18,506 nucleotides of DNA from Spirochaetales bacterium (GTDB taxonomy: Bacteria; Spirochaetota; Spirochaetia; Treponematales; UBA12059), in NCBI GenBank assembly GCA_016938515.1, contig JAFGUM010000163.1:1-18506 (forward strand), given 5' to 3'. Position numbers and translations under genes: made by a program. Under the pieces are notes generated by a model, which was not told where the DNA came from, ran no database searches, and saw only the letters and a list, made by a program, of their open reading frames with translations. The number at the start of each line of letters is the position of its first letter. The first letter of the stretch is position 1. This document shows positions 1-6,372 of the stretch, piece by piece.

Positions 1-14
1 ACTATTCTCGCTGC

Positions 15-878
15 ATGATAGATACGTACCTGTTCTGCGACTGGGATGAAGCGCCCGACGCCATGGACTTTGAGTTGCCGTACGGGGAAATTCTCGGCCG
101 CGTTGCCGAGCTGGTGGCGTCGCTGGCTCCGGAGCGCTGCGACAGCGCCGACCCCAGGTGCTGGAACGCGGCGCTCAACCTGTTTGTGCTGGCACCGGCG
201 CTGGTCAACGTAGCCCTCAACTACTCGGTGTGCATCCAGTTTGGGCTGCCGTTGCATCCTACGGTGTACTTTGAGATGGATAGAGACGCTCACCAGCCTG
301 GCCGTTATGGCGCGGATCTGGAAGAAAGCGCTTTTGAAACGCTCAGGCAGGCAATAGCACTGGCCAGGGCCGCGTACAGGCTGGATCGGGGGTTTGGGGA
401 GGCAGCCGCGAAGTACCGCGTGGGTCTGGCCCACGGGCTCGCGGGATTCGTGTACACCTCGAAACGCGACAAGTATACCTGGCGCGCTGCAGAACCGGCA
501 AAGGTACGCTCGCTGGCCGCGTCGGTACTCGGTCGCGGACGACCCAGGCTTGCCCTCGGTGCCGCGCACGGCTCCATCATGGCCGGCCTCCTGCTAGCCG
601 AGTTGCTGTCGTGCGATCTGTGGTTCCTGCGCTTCAGCATGTTCAAGCGAAATGACGCGACACCCGTTGTTTCAGCGCGCGACGAGCGGCTGCTCCGTTC
701 GTATGGAGACGGGTCGGACGTACTCGTGTTCGACGAGGACTCGGCGTCCGGCACGACCCTGTCCATCCTGTCGTCACGCGTGCGCGAAATTTCTCCCCGG
801 GCCAGAACAGGCGCGGTAATCAGGCACCAGAGCTCTTCGTTCAGGCCGGATCACGTGGGCAAGACCTGGTGGGACTGA
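15..878 (+). CDS. Phosphoribosyltransferase-like protein of unknown role
   Basis: The C-terminal part (about residues 165-287) looks like a type I phosphoribosyltransferase fold. There is a glycine-containing loop at 182-198 (GAAHGSIMAGLLLAELL) and a PRPP-binding-type segment at 236-252 (VLVFDEDSASGTTLSIL), that is, hydrophobic strand, acidic pair, small residues, G-T-T. Known PRTases use this loop to bind the PRPP phosphates, but the exact substrate cannot be read here. The first ~160 residues, with a Trp/Asp-rich start and a long helical middle, match no family I recognise. No Shine-Dalgarno is visible before the ATG, and the frame stays open to the window edge, so the true start may lie upstream. 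The 3' end overlaps the convergent methyltransferase gene by 38 bp. It could act in nucleotide salvage or be a non-enzymatic PRTase-fold regulator; neither is shown. Confidence 0.72.
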   Translation: MIDTYLFCDWDEAPDAMDFELPYGEILGRVAELVASLAPERCDSADPRCWNAALNLFVLAPALVNVALNYSVCIQFGLPLHPTVYFEMDRDAHQPGRYGADLEESAFETLRQAIALARAAYRLDRGFGEAAAKYRVGLAHGLAGFVYTSKRDKYTWRAAEPAKVRSLAASVLGRGRPRLALGAAHGSIMAGLLLAELLSCDLWFLRFSMFKRNDATPVVSARDERLLRSYGDGSDVLVFDEDSASGTTLSILSSRVREISPRARTGAVIRHQSSSFRPDHVGKTWWD

Positions 879-1869
879 TGAGCCAGGTACGGTGAGGGTG
901 CCCATGGTAGCCTTCGGGAATCGTCTGATCGCTGATATCCCGCACGCGTGCCCCGGGTAGAAGCGCGGTGTCCATGCGCAGGCTTTTCGCGTTGGTTGAA
1001 AAAAGCAGTGTTCCTTCCGGCGCCAGTACCGCCATCGCGTCGCTCACCAGGAGCGGCCACTGCCGTACTACATCCAGAAAACCCGCCATCTTGCTCGAGT
1101 TGGAAAAGGTCGGCGGATCAAGGACGACTATATCAAAGCGCTCACCTCGGGATGCGGCGTCGGCAAGGTAGACGGAAACGTCTGCCCTCACCCCCCGGTA
1201 GCGGCCATCATCGAAACCGTTGATACTCACGTTCTTCTCTGCCCACGCCAGATAGGTTCTGGATAGATCAACGCCTACAACTGCAGACGCTCCTCCGGCA
1301 AGCGCGTACACAGAGAAGCTACCCGTGTAACAGAACAGATTGAGTACGCGAACGCCGGCAGCCATGCCCCGCACGATGGAGCGCGCCTTCTGATGATCCA
1401 GAAACAGTCCCGTGTCTATGTATTCGTCAAGATTTACCATGAATGACAGGCCGTTTTCGCGAACCACGAACCCTGGAGATTCAGAAGAGCGAGACGCCCG
1501 CGTACCCTCAATCCCGGCCTTCTCGTCAGCGCGAACGCGCTCGTACTGTTCGTCTACACCCAGCTTGCGCCTTGTTTTGACGCGTACTGACGCGGCATCG
1601 ATACACAGCGCAGCGGCCGCGGCTTCAACCATGAGTCCGAGCCAGAGCCGCTCCTCGTCTTCGGGCTTTTCGTAGGGGCGTTCGTAGAGGTACAGAACCG
1701 CTGCGCTGCCGTAGCGGTCTACAGATAGCGGAACCTCCGGGATGTCGCGGTCGTAGACCCGGTAACAATCGCTGTTGGCGCGCCGCGCCAGCTTGCCGAG
1801 GTGCCTGTCTCGTTTGGCTACGCGGTTGCAAAAAAAACGCGCCTGCTCCAGGTCCTTCTCAGATGGCAT
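841..1869 (-). CDS. rlmK: RlmK-like class I SAM-dependent rRNA methyltransferase
   Basis: The 342-residue protein resembles the C-terminal (RlmK) half of the fused RlmKL enzyme, which makes m7G2069 in 23S rRNA. Here it stands alone, without the THUMP/RlmL half. Visible landmarks are CYRVYDRDIPEVPLSVDRYG (35-54), the substrate-side segment IDTGLFLDH (151-159), SAM motif I VLNLFCYTGSF (175-185), the acidic residue of GVDLS (199-203) and catalytic motif IV LDPPTFS (250-256). The ATG lies inside the last codons of rex (11-bp overlap), so the two genes are probably translationally coupled. The last ~10 residues run into the convergent upstream gene. RlmI is the main alternative, but no N-terminal PUA domain is seen. 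The fold is certain; the target nucleotide is inferred from family resemblance. Confidence 0.85.
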   Translation of the reverse strand: MPSEKDLEQARFFCNRVAKRDRHLGKLARRANSDCYRVYDRDIPEVPLSVDRYGSAAVLYLYERPYEKPEDEERLWLGLMVEAAAAALCIDAASVRVKTRRKLGVDEQYERVRADEKAGIEGTRASRSSESPGFVVRENGLSFMVNLDEYIDTGLFLDHQKARSIVRGMAAGVRVLNLFCYTGSFSVYALAGGASAVVGVDLSRTYLAWAEKNVSINGFDDGRYRGVRADVSVYLADAASRGERFDIVVLDPPTFSNSSKMAGFLDVVRQWPLLVSDAMAVLAPEGTLLFSTNAKSLRMDTALLPGARVRDISDQTIPEGYHGHPHRTWLISPTRSCPRDPA

Positions 1870-2515
1870 CGCCCATGAAGGAAGCGCTCTTGATACGGCG
1901 CTTTACGGAGAGCATGGCGTAGCCGGACGACAGATCCTCGTTCTGTACCACCACGTCGTCGGGAACCTTGAGCTTGACGTTGGTAAAGTTCCATATCGCC
2001 TTGATGCCAGCTTCCAGGAGCTTGGTGGTTACATCCTGAGCCGTGTCAGATGGCACGGTAAGGATGGCGACTGAAACACCGAGTTCTGGGATGCGCGTGG
2101 AGAGATCGTCGAGCTGGTACACGGGTATGTCCCGGATTTTTGATCCAGCTTTGGACTTGTCGGCGTCAAAAGCCGCCACGATATACAAGCCGTGCTGCCT
2201 GAAACCGGGAAACCCGCTCAACGCGCTACCGAGATTACCTGCGCCCACGACTACCGCTTCTACCCGATTGTTCCAGTTGAGGTACGATTCGATGGCGGTG
2301 ATGAGCGGGGCTACCGGATAGCCTCGCTTTGGCTTGCCGGTGATACCCGTTATTGACAGGTCTTTTCTTACCTGTATTGGCTCAAGGTTGAGCTCATTCG
2401 CTATCAGCGTTCCAGAAATGTACTCATCACCGTGTGCCAGGCTTTGCCTGACTATCAACAGGTACGAAGGCAACCTCCGCACAGAAGGAGCGTACGAAAC
2501 TTTACACTTGGCCAT
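1859..2515 (-). CDS. rex: Redox-sensing transcriptional repressor Rex
   Basis: The 218-residue protein has the standard Rex layout. A winged-helix DNA-binding domain covers about residues 10-80, with recognition-helix region EPIQVRKDLS (45-54) and wing KPKRGYPV (61-68). A Rossmann domain follows, with dinucleotide loop GAGNLG (91-96) and AAFDAD (114-119), and the conserved C-terminal block IWNFTNVKLKVPDDVVVQNEDL (split over 174-195) leads to the domain-swapping helix. Rex senses NADH/NAD+ and represses fermentation and anaerobic respiration genes when NADH is low. The ATG follows a GAGAGG ribosome site with 6-nt spacing. It is the first gene of a rex-rlmK pair. The upstream leader is long and contains the candidate RNA element described at 2746-2815. 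I found no convincing Rex palindrome in this window, so autoregulation is not shown. Confidence 0.95.
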   Translation of the reverse strand: MAKCKVSYAPSVRRLPSYLLIVRQSLAHGDEYISGTLIANELNLEPIQVRKDLSITGITGKPKRGYPVAPLITAIESYLNWNNRVEAVVVGAGNLGSALSGFPGFRQHGLYIVAAFDADKSKAGSKIRDIPVYQLDDLSTRIPELGVSVAILTVPSDTAQDVTTKLLEAGIKAIWNFTNVKLKVPDDVVVQNEDLSSGYAMLSVKRRIKSASFMGDAI

Positions 2516-2660
2516 GCGATACCTCTCATGCGATATTTGTATTACGGGCTCACCACGAAGCGCCTGCCTCCGGAACAGCCCCTCCCACGCTCGCCACAGT
2601 GCGCAAAACAGACAGGAGCCTGCTATCGGGGCGGGCTTCCCAGCGTGAAAGCATTATTGT

Positions 2661-2690
2661 ACGATAGCGGCAAATCATTATTAAAGTCAA
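2661..2690 (-). promoter_or_regulatory. Candidate proximal sigma70 promoter of rex
   Basis: On the minus strand TTGACT (2690-2685) is followed 18 nt later by TATCGT (2666-2661). The -35 is good and the -10 is mediocre. If used, it gives a rex leader of about 140 nt and bypasses the terminator-like hairpin at 2756-2789. Confidence 0.35.
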
Positions 2691-2745
2691 GAAATATCAA
2701 TATAGCACGTGCCGGAGCGCCAAGAATAATCGCCCCGAATCCTTT

Positions 2746-2815
2746 AAAATAAAGAGGCTCCGTGGAAAAAGGAGGTAAACCACGGAGCCAAGGCGTAGCT
2801 CACAACGTGGCTACC
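2746..2815 (-). ncRNA. Candidate ~70-nt small RNA or rex attenuator with CCUCC terminator loop
   Basis: Read on the minus strand, the predicted transcript starts near 2815. It first forms a hairpin (GTAGC 2814-2810... with partner GCTAC 2799-2795, inner CAC/GTG pairs and an AAC-complement loop). It then forms a perfect 10-bp stem, GGCTCCGTGG (2789-2780) with CCACGGAGCC (2765-2756), followed by TCTTTATTTT (2755-2746). That is the form of an intrinsic terminator. The 14-nt loop TTTACCTCCTTTTT contains ACCTCCTTT, identical to the anti-Shine-Dalgarno tail of 16S rRNA. The 5' bases GGTAGCCACG (2815-2806) can also pair with CGTGGTTTACC (2784-2774, one bulge), which would break the terminator stem. 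It may be a stand-alone antisense-acting RNA or a leader that attenuates rex. All structure was read by eye; expression is unproven. Confidence 0.5.
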
Positions 2816-2820
2816 GAATA

Positions 2821-2849
2821 AATATACAGGCTATGCATACTTTATGCAA
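2821..2849 (-). promoter_or_regulatory. Candidate sigma70 promoter of the small RNA/rex leader
   Basis: On the minus strand TTGCAT (2849-2844), a 17-bp spacer and TATATT (2826-2821) make a near-consensus promoter, placing the start near 2814-2815, at the foot of the first hairpin. The hexamer TATGCA is repeated at 2832 and 2843, 11 bp apart (one helical turn), within the promoter. TATGCATA at 2832-2839 is also self-complementary. A regulator could bind here. Confidence 0.5.
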
Positions 2850-2942
2850 GTACTCTGCGGTTTTGAAATCGGCTCATTGGCTCTTTCATTAGCGCAAAAA
2901 ACATAGTACGCTGATCGTAGTGGAACGATGTCGGTCACCAGA

Positions 2943-2973
2943 CTGACGTACCTGGCCATAAAGCGACTATACT
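2943..2973 (+). promoter_or_regulatory. Candidate promoter of the Rrf2 gene
   Basis: TATACT at 2968-2973 is a good -10. The best -35-like sequence is CTGACG at 2943-2948 with an over-long 19-bp spacer, so an activator or a different start may apply. A start near 2980 gives a leader of about 45 nt. Confidence 0.35.
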
Positions 2974-3024
2974 CTACCCGTAACAACGGCTATCAGGTGC
3001 TGTGGGTACCAGCGGGAGCAACCA

Positions 3025-3444
3025 TTGAGAATGACCACAAAAGGGCGTTATGCGCTACGCGCGTCCATCGCCCTGGCGCAGATGAGCGAGGGAACGAAGC
3101 CCGTTTCGATAAAAACCATTTCCTCGAGTGAGAACATATCTCCGGAATTCCTAGAGCAGATATTCTTCAAGCTCAGGAAGACCGGCCTTATCTCCTCGGT
3201 GCGGGGGCCAGGCGGCGGCTTTTACTTTTCACGGCCACTAGCCGAGATATCCCTGAAAGATATCGTAGACGCGTCGGGCGAAGGCGTAGAACTCGCCGCC
3301 TGCGCCTGCGGCATAGCCGATGTCTGCGACCGCATGGATACCTGCCTAGCCGGGGCTGTCTGGCGCGACCTCGCGGTACACATAGACCAGTTCCTCATCA
3401 ACACGTCACTCGCAGATATTATAAGCAAGTACAGCAAGAGCTGA
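3025..3444 (+). CDS. Rrf2/IscR-family transcriptional regulator, probable Fe-S sensor
   Basis: The TTG at 3025 is preferred because it gives the family N-terminus MRMTTKGRYALRA and lies 6 nt after GGGAG (3014-3018); the ATG at 3031 would be 12 nt away. The 139 residues show the Rrf2 winged helix (1-75), with FLEQIFFKLRKTGLISSVRGPGGG at about 42-65, then a cysteine loop. C95, C101 and C107 have the C-x5-C-x5-C spacing of the IscR cluster ligands. There is an extra C93. The IscR ligand His three residues after the last Cys is Gly110 here. IscR, NsrR and RirA use such clusters to sense Fe-S status, NO or iron; which one applies cannot be decided. The gene ends 8 bp from the convergent pyrFE stop. 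Its divergent neighbour is the candidate RNA promoter, a possible target. Confidence 0.9.
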   Translation: MRMTTKGRYALRASIALAQMSEGTKPVSIKTISSSENISPEFLEQIFFKLRKTGLISSVRGPGGGFYFSRPLAEISLKDIVDASGEGVELAACACGIADVCDRMDTCLAGAVWRDLAVHIDQFLINTSLADIISKYSKS

Positions 3445-3452
3445 GGGCTGCC

Positions 3453-4853
3453 TCATTCAGCGTCGGCGTAGGCTTCCATTTCGGCACGCTGCTCGCCGTT
3501 TATCAGTCCCAGTTCTTCACACATGGCAAAGAGCTCGCGCACGTGTACGAAGGCGCGTAGCCGCACACCCACCGCGTCCATGTCACGCCGGCCCTGAGCG
3601 CCACGCTCCATGAGAACGACGAGGTCTTCCACGACAAGGCCCTCGCCGCGGAGTATGTCTATGGCTTCCAGCTTGGACGCGCCCGTCGTTATGAGGTCGT
3701 CAAGGAGGAGTACGCGCTCGCCCGGAGCGTGCGCGCCTTCGACGCGTACGCCGGTTCCGTGGTCCTTGGCCGGCATCCGAGGCCATACCATCGGCACTCG
3801 CATCCTGAGCGACGTAGCGGTGGCGAGCGGCAGTGCTGCCGCCGGAATTCCGGCCAGCCTTGAGAAGCGGGCGTCACCCGCGGCCGCGACATACGCTGCC
3901 GCCACGTCGTCGAGCAGCGCGGGATCGGAAATGACGCGGCGCAGATCCACGTAAAATGGCGACACTTTGCCGCTCTTGAGCGTAAACGATCCCGTCTTGA
4001 AGCAACCAGATTCTATGAGGCCGCGCATGAGCCGCCGTTTAAGAGTCTCTCCACCGTCAAAGCCTACGCCCACTACACGGGTAGACGCCTCGCCGGCGCG
4101 TTTCATGGCTGTAACGAGCGCCAGGGCCGCCGCGGCAGGATCAGGTGCTTCAGCGACAGAACGCGCCGCGACGGGCAGGATACCCAGTCCGTCAGCCCGC
4201 GCCCCGGCGCGCCATGCTTCACCTATGTCGCCGCCCTGGGCGCCTATACCCGGCGCGAGGAGCCACGCAGCCGGCGCGGCGGCACGCACCGCGGCGAGGC
4301 CCGTGGGATCGTTGCCCGCCGCGACGAGCCCGACGCGGTCGGACCACGAAACACACTCTGACGCCACGAACGAGTACAGGGGCAGCCCACCTACGTTGAT
4401 ATCCTGGAACACACCGGCGCGGGGGTTGCTCGTCCGCGCCAGTACGAACACGCCCTTCTCCTGGTACGCAAGAAAGGGGTCTACGCTGTCGCGCCCCAGG
4501 TAGGGGCTGAGCGTTACGGCGTCCGCTCCTATCGTGTCAAAGCAGGCGCTGGCGTAGGCTTCGGCGGTAGAGCCGATATCGCCACGCTTGGCGTCCAGAA
4601 TCACGGGCACGCCATCGGGAATATCGTGAACGAGCTGGATAAGCGCGTCTACGCCAGCTGCGCCATGCGCCTCGTAGAAGGCTGCGTTTGGCTTGAAGCA
4701 CGCCGCGTACGGCAACGTCGCCTTGACGATGGCCATGGATCGCGCGTATAGATCGTGAGCTCCTTCACCTGGGCTCAGCCTCGGATCGAGTCCCACGCAG
4801 AGCAGTGTGCCCCGTTCCGCCCACGCCGCTTCCAGTTTCCGGTAAAAATCCAC
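3453..4853 (-). CDS. pyrFE: Fused orotidine-5'-phosphate decarboxylase / orotate phosphoribosyltransferase
   Basis: One 466-residue protein would carry the last two steps of UMP synthesis. Residues 1 to ~255 are a group-2 type OMP decarboxylase with catalytic D-x-K-x-x-D in LDAKRGDIGSTA (D87, K89, D92), CVGLDPR (19-25) and PGIGAQGGD (201-209). Residues ~268-466 are an orotate phosphoribosyltransferase with LKSGKVSPFYVDLRRV (292-307), GIPAAALPLATA (335-346), flexible loop RMPAKDHGTG (359-368) and PRPP loop VLLLDDLITTGAS (381-393). The order is F-E, the reverse of animal UMP synthase. The loop keeps Lys363 and His365, but the first Lys of the common RKxxK pattern is Met360. The start is GTG at 4853 with only a weak purine ribosome site (GTGGG). 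It is a single gene, transcribed away from the outer-membrane operon. Confidence 0.93.
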   Translation of the reverse strand: MDFYRKLEAAWAERGTLLCVGLDPRLSPGEGAHDLYARSMAIVKATLPYAACFKPNAAFYEAHGAAGVDALIQLVHDIPDGVPVILDAKRGDIGSTAEAYASACFDTIGADAVTLSPYLGRDSVDPFLAYQEKGVFVLARTSNPRAGVFQDINVGGLPLYSFVASECVSWSDRVGLVAAGNDPTGLAAVRAAAPAAWLLAPGIGAQGGDIGEAWRAGARADGLGILPVAARSVAEAPDPAAAALALVTAMKRAGEASTRVVGVGFDGGETLKRRLMRGLIESGCFKTGSFTLKSGKVSPFYVDLRRVISDPALLDDVAAAYVAAAGDARFSRLAGIPAAALPLATATSLRMRVPMVWPRMPAKDHGTGVRVEGAHAPGERVLLLDDLITTGASKLEAIDILRGEGLVVEDLVVLMERGAQGRRDMDAVGVRLRAFVHVRELFAMCEELGLINGEQRAEMEAYADAE

Positions 4854-4900
4854 GTCGCACCCACTTTCCGCCCGAGCCTCTGTCTAGCCCAGCGTCGCGG

Positions 4901-4930
4901 AGCATAGCACAAAGATGATTTTTGAGTCAA
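4901..4930 (-). promoter_or_regulatory. Candidate promoter of pyrFE
   Basis: On the minus strand TTGACT (4930-4925), 18 bp, then TATGCT (4906-4901) form a reasonable sigma70 promoter with a leader of about 40 nt. The -35 lies inside the palindrome at 4920-4932 shared with the divergent promoter. Confidence 0.5.
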
Positions 4931-4943
4931 AATGAGCTATACT
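4920..4943 (+). promoter_or_regulatory. Palindromic operator candidate and -10 box of the outer-membrane operon
   Basis: TTTTGA-G-TCAAAA at 4920-4932 is a perfect 13-bp palindrome about a central G. TATACT at 4938-4943 is a good -10 for the plus strand, but the -35 region (around 4915-4920) is poor. The palindrome therefore sits where an activator or repressor would touch polymerase, and it overlaps the pyrFE -35. Confidence 0.45.
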
Positions 4944-5011
4944 TTTCGCATTGGTGTTATCAGCATATCCGTGGCCATGCTACGGCGACCCGCGCAAGGA
5001 GGTGTACGACC

Positions 5012-6352
5012 ATGAAGAAAATAATGGCAATTATAATCGCTGCGAGCCTGGTGGCTTCAGCGGCTTTTGCAGAGGACGAATCGGCAGGCCTCGATTTTCA
5101 AGCCGGCATATCGCTGGGTACCGACGTTCTGGTCGATGCTTCCGGCGAGACTGAAACCTGGAACAGCCTGGGTTTCCAGCCTGACCTCGCCCTCGGTCCT
5201 TTTGGGCTGGGATTCGACTTTACCCTGCACTTCAAGTTGATGCCGAACCCGGATACCGCGTTGGAGATTTTCCCCGGCGACTGGTTGCCAGACTACGAAG
5301 GGTCAGGCAAAAACCTGCTTGACCTGTATCTGCCCAAAATCATGTACGTTCGCTACGGACAGCGCGGCGCGCCATTGTTCGCCAAGCTTGGTTCCATAGA
5401 CGATCTTACGCTGGGCAACGGCTTTATCGTCGGTTCCTACTCCAACACCAAGTTTTTGCCAAGCCAGCGCATTTTTGGCCTGGATGTAGGCGTTGACGGA
5501 ACCCTGTTCGATTTTCCGTACGTCGGTGTTGAACTTCTCACCGGCAACCTCGCGAGATTCGACGTAATCGGCGGCAGGCTGTTCGCGCGGCCGCTCGTTT
5601 CTACCGGCTTGCCGCTGCTCGAAGACCTGCAAGTTGGCGCGACCGTCGCCACGGACAGGCTGCCCGAACTGTACTCGGACACGGCTTCTGGCAGCGCGCC
5701 CGTCACCGTATACGGCGCGGACATCTTCATGCCTGTCATTAAAAGCGAGATTTTCCCGCTGGCGGCATTTACCGAGCTGGCCTTCGAGCCCGAGGGGCGC
5801 TCTGGCTTCATGGTTGGAGCCGGGGGCCGCCTCGCTGGCGTCATCACGTACGGCGCTCAGCTGCGATTGCTTGGTGCCGGGTTCCTGCCCGTCTACTTCG
5901 ACGCCAACTACGACCTGTTCAGGGCAGACAAAGCCGCGCTGATGGAAACGGCGCCCACGGGAGACGGCTTCGCCGGCTGGCTCGCCAAAGCCGGTGCCAG
6001 CTTGTTTGAAGACAAGCTGTATTTCGACGTGTCGGTAGACGGCCCGTTCAAGGCCATACCCGTAGACGGCGACAGCGCGGCCGAGTACCCGCACCTCCGC
6101 GGAGTCGTGGGAATGACCGAAGGCATCATCGGTGGCTTCTTTGTAAATGGATCGTATGACAAGTACTTCCTGGGCAAGGCAAACGGATTCTTCGCTGACC
6201 TGGTGGACCCAAACGACGCGGTGATATCGGCCTCGTTCAACTACAAGACCGGAGCGGCGGTTTTCACGCTGCTGTACAATCTCACCTACAATCCCGACAG
6301 TGAGAATGGCTTCGACGTAACCTCGAGCCTGCAGAGCTCGATCAAATTCTGA
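5012..6352 (+). CDS. Outer-membrane beta-barrel protein, first gene of operon
   Basis: The start is the ATG at 5012, 8 nt after AAGGAGGT (4996-5003). A frame extending upstream to 4922 has no ribosome site. The 446-residue product begins with a signal peptide (MKKIMAIIIA..., likely cut after AFA at residue 20). It continues with alternating hydrophobic/aromatic strands and Gly/Asp turns and ends in SSIKF; a C-terminal Phe is the usual signal for barrel assembly. The region 121-195 (PLFAKLGSIDDLTLGNG ... IGGRLFARPL) matches residues 373-441 of the next gene's product, so the two are paralogous barrels. There are no Cys residues near the signal site to suggest a lipoprotein. Transported substrate or adhesive role is unknown. 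It is cotranscribed with the next gene across a 20-bp gap. Confidence 0.85.
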   Translation: MKKIMAIIIAASLVASAAFAEDESAGLDFQAGISLGTDVLVDASGETETWNSLGFQPDLALGPFGLGFDFTLHFKLMPNPDTALEIFPGDWLPDYEGSGKNLLDLYLPKIMYVRYGQRGAPLFAKLGSIDDLTLGNGFIVGSYSNTKFLPSQRIFGLDVGVDGTLFDFPYVGVELLTGNLARFDVIGGRLFARPLVSTGLPLLEDLQVGATVATDRLPELYSDTASGSAPVTVYGADIFMPVIKSEIFPLAAFTELAFEPEGRSGFMVGAGGRLAGVITYGAQLRLLGAGFLPVYFDANYDLFRADKAALMETAPTGDGFAGWLAKAGASLFEDKLYFDVSVDGPFKAIPVDGDSAAEYPHLRGVVGMTEGIIGGFFVNGSYDKYFLGKANGFFADLVDPNDAVISASFNYKTGAAVFTLLYNLTYNPDSENGFDVTSSLQSSIKF

Positions 6353-6372
6353 CGGCTAGAGGAGGAATCATT

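Larger units (their letters stand above)
2516..3024. other. 509-bp non-coding interval between rex and the Rrf2 gene
   Basis: No open frame here has a credible ribosome site or recognisable protein. The rex-proximal half (2516-2690) would be the rex 5' leader. The central part (2746-2849) holds a compact minus-strand promoter, hairpin and terminator-like unit. The right-hand part (2850-3024) holds a plausible promoter for the divergent Rrf2 gene. A direct repeat CATTATT occurs at 2652 and 2677. The stretch around 2640-2760 is more AT-rich than its neighbours, as expected for a regulatory region. Confidence 0.7.

Noticed and set aside
2640..2720. Rex operator search near the rex promoter
   Set aside because: Only partial TTG...CAA arrangements were seen; none is a convincing inverted repeat of the Rex type.
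2432..2752. Plus-strand open frame in the rex leader region
   Set aside because: No ribosome site, no family resemblance, and it runs through promoter-like AT-rich DNA.
2955..2980. IscR-type binding site overlapping the Rrf2 -10 box
   Set aside because: The left half (ATAAAGCGACTATACT) vaguely resembles the type 1 site, but the right half does not mirror it.
4922..5011. N-terminal extension of the first barrel protein
   Set aside because: It would place 30 residues before an obvious signal peptide and has no ribosome site, while ATG 5012 has a perfect one.
5303..6094. Long antisense open frame (263 codons) opposite the first beta-barrel gene
   Set aside because: It lies entirely inside a gene with signal peptide, ribosome site and paralogue; its product is low-complexity with no recognisable motif.
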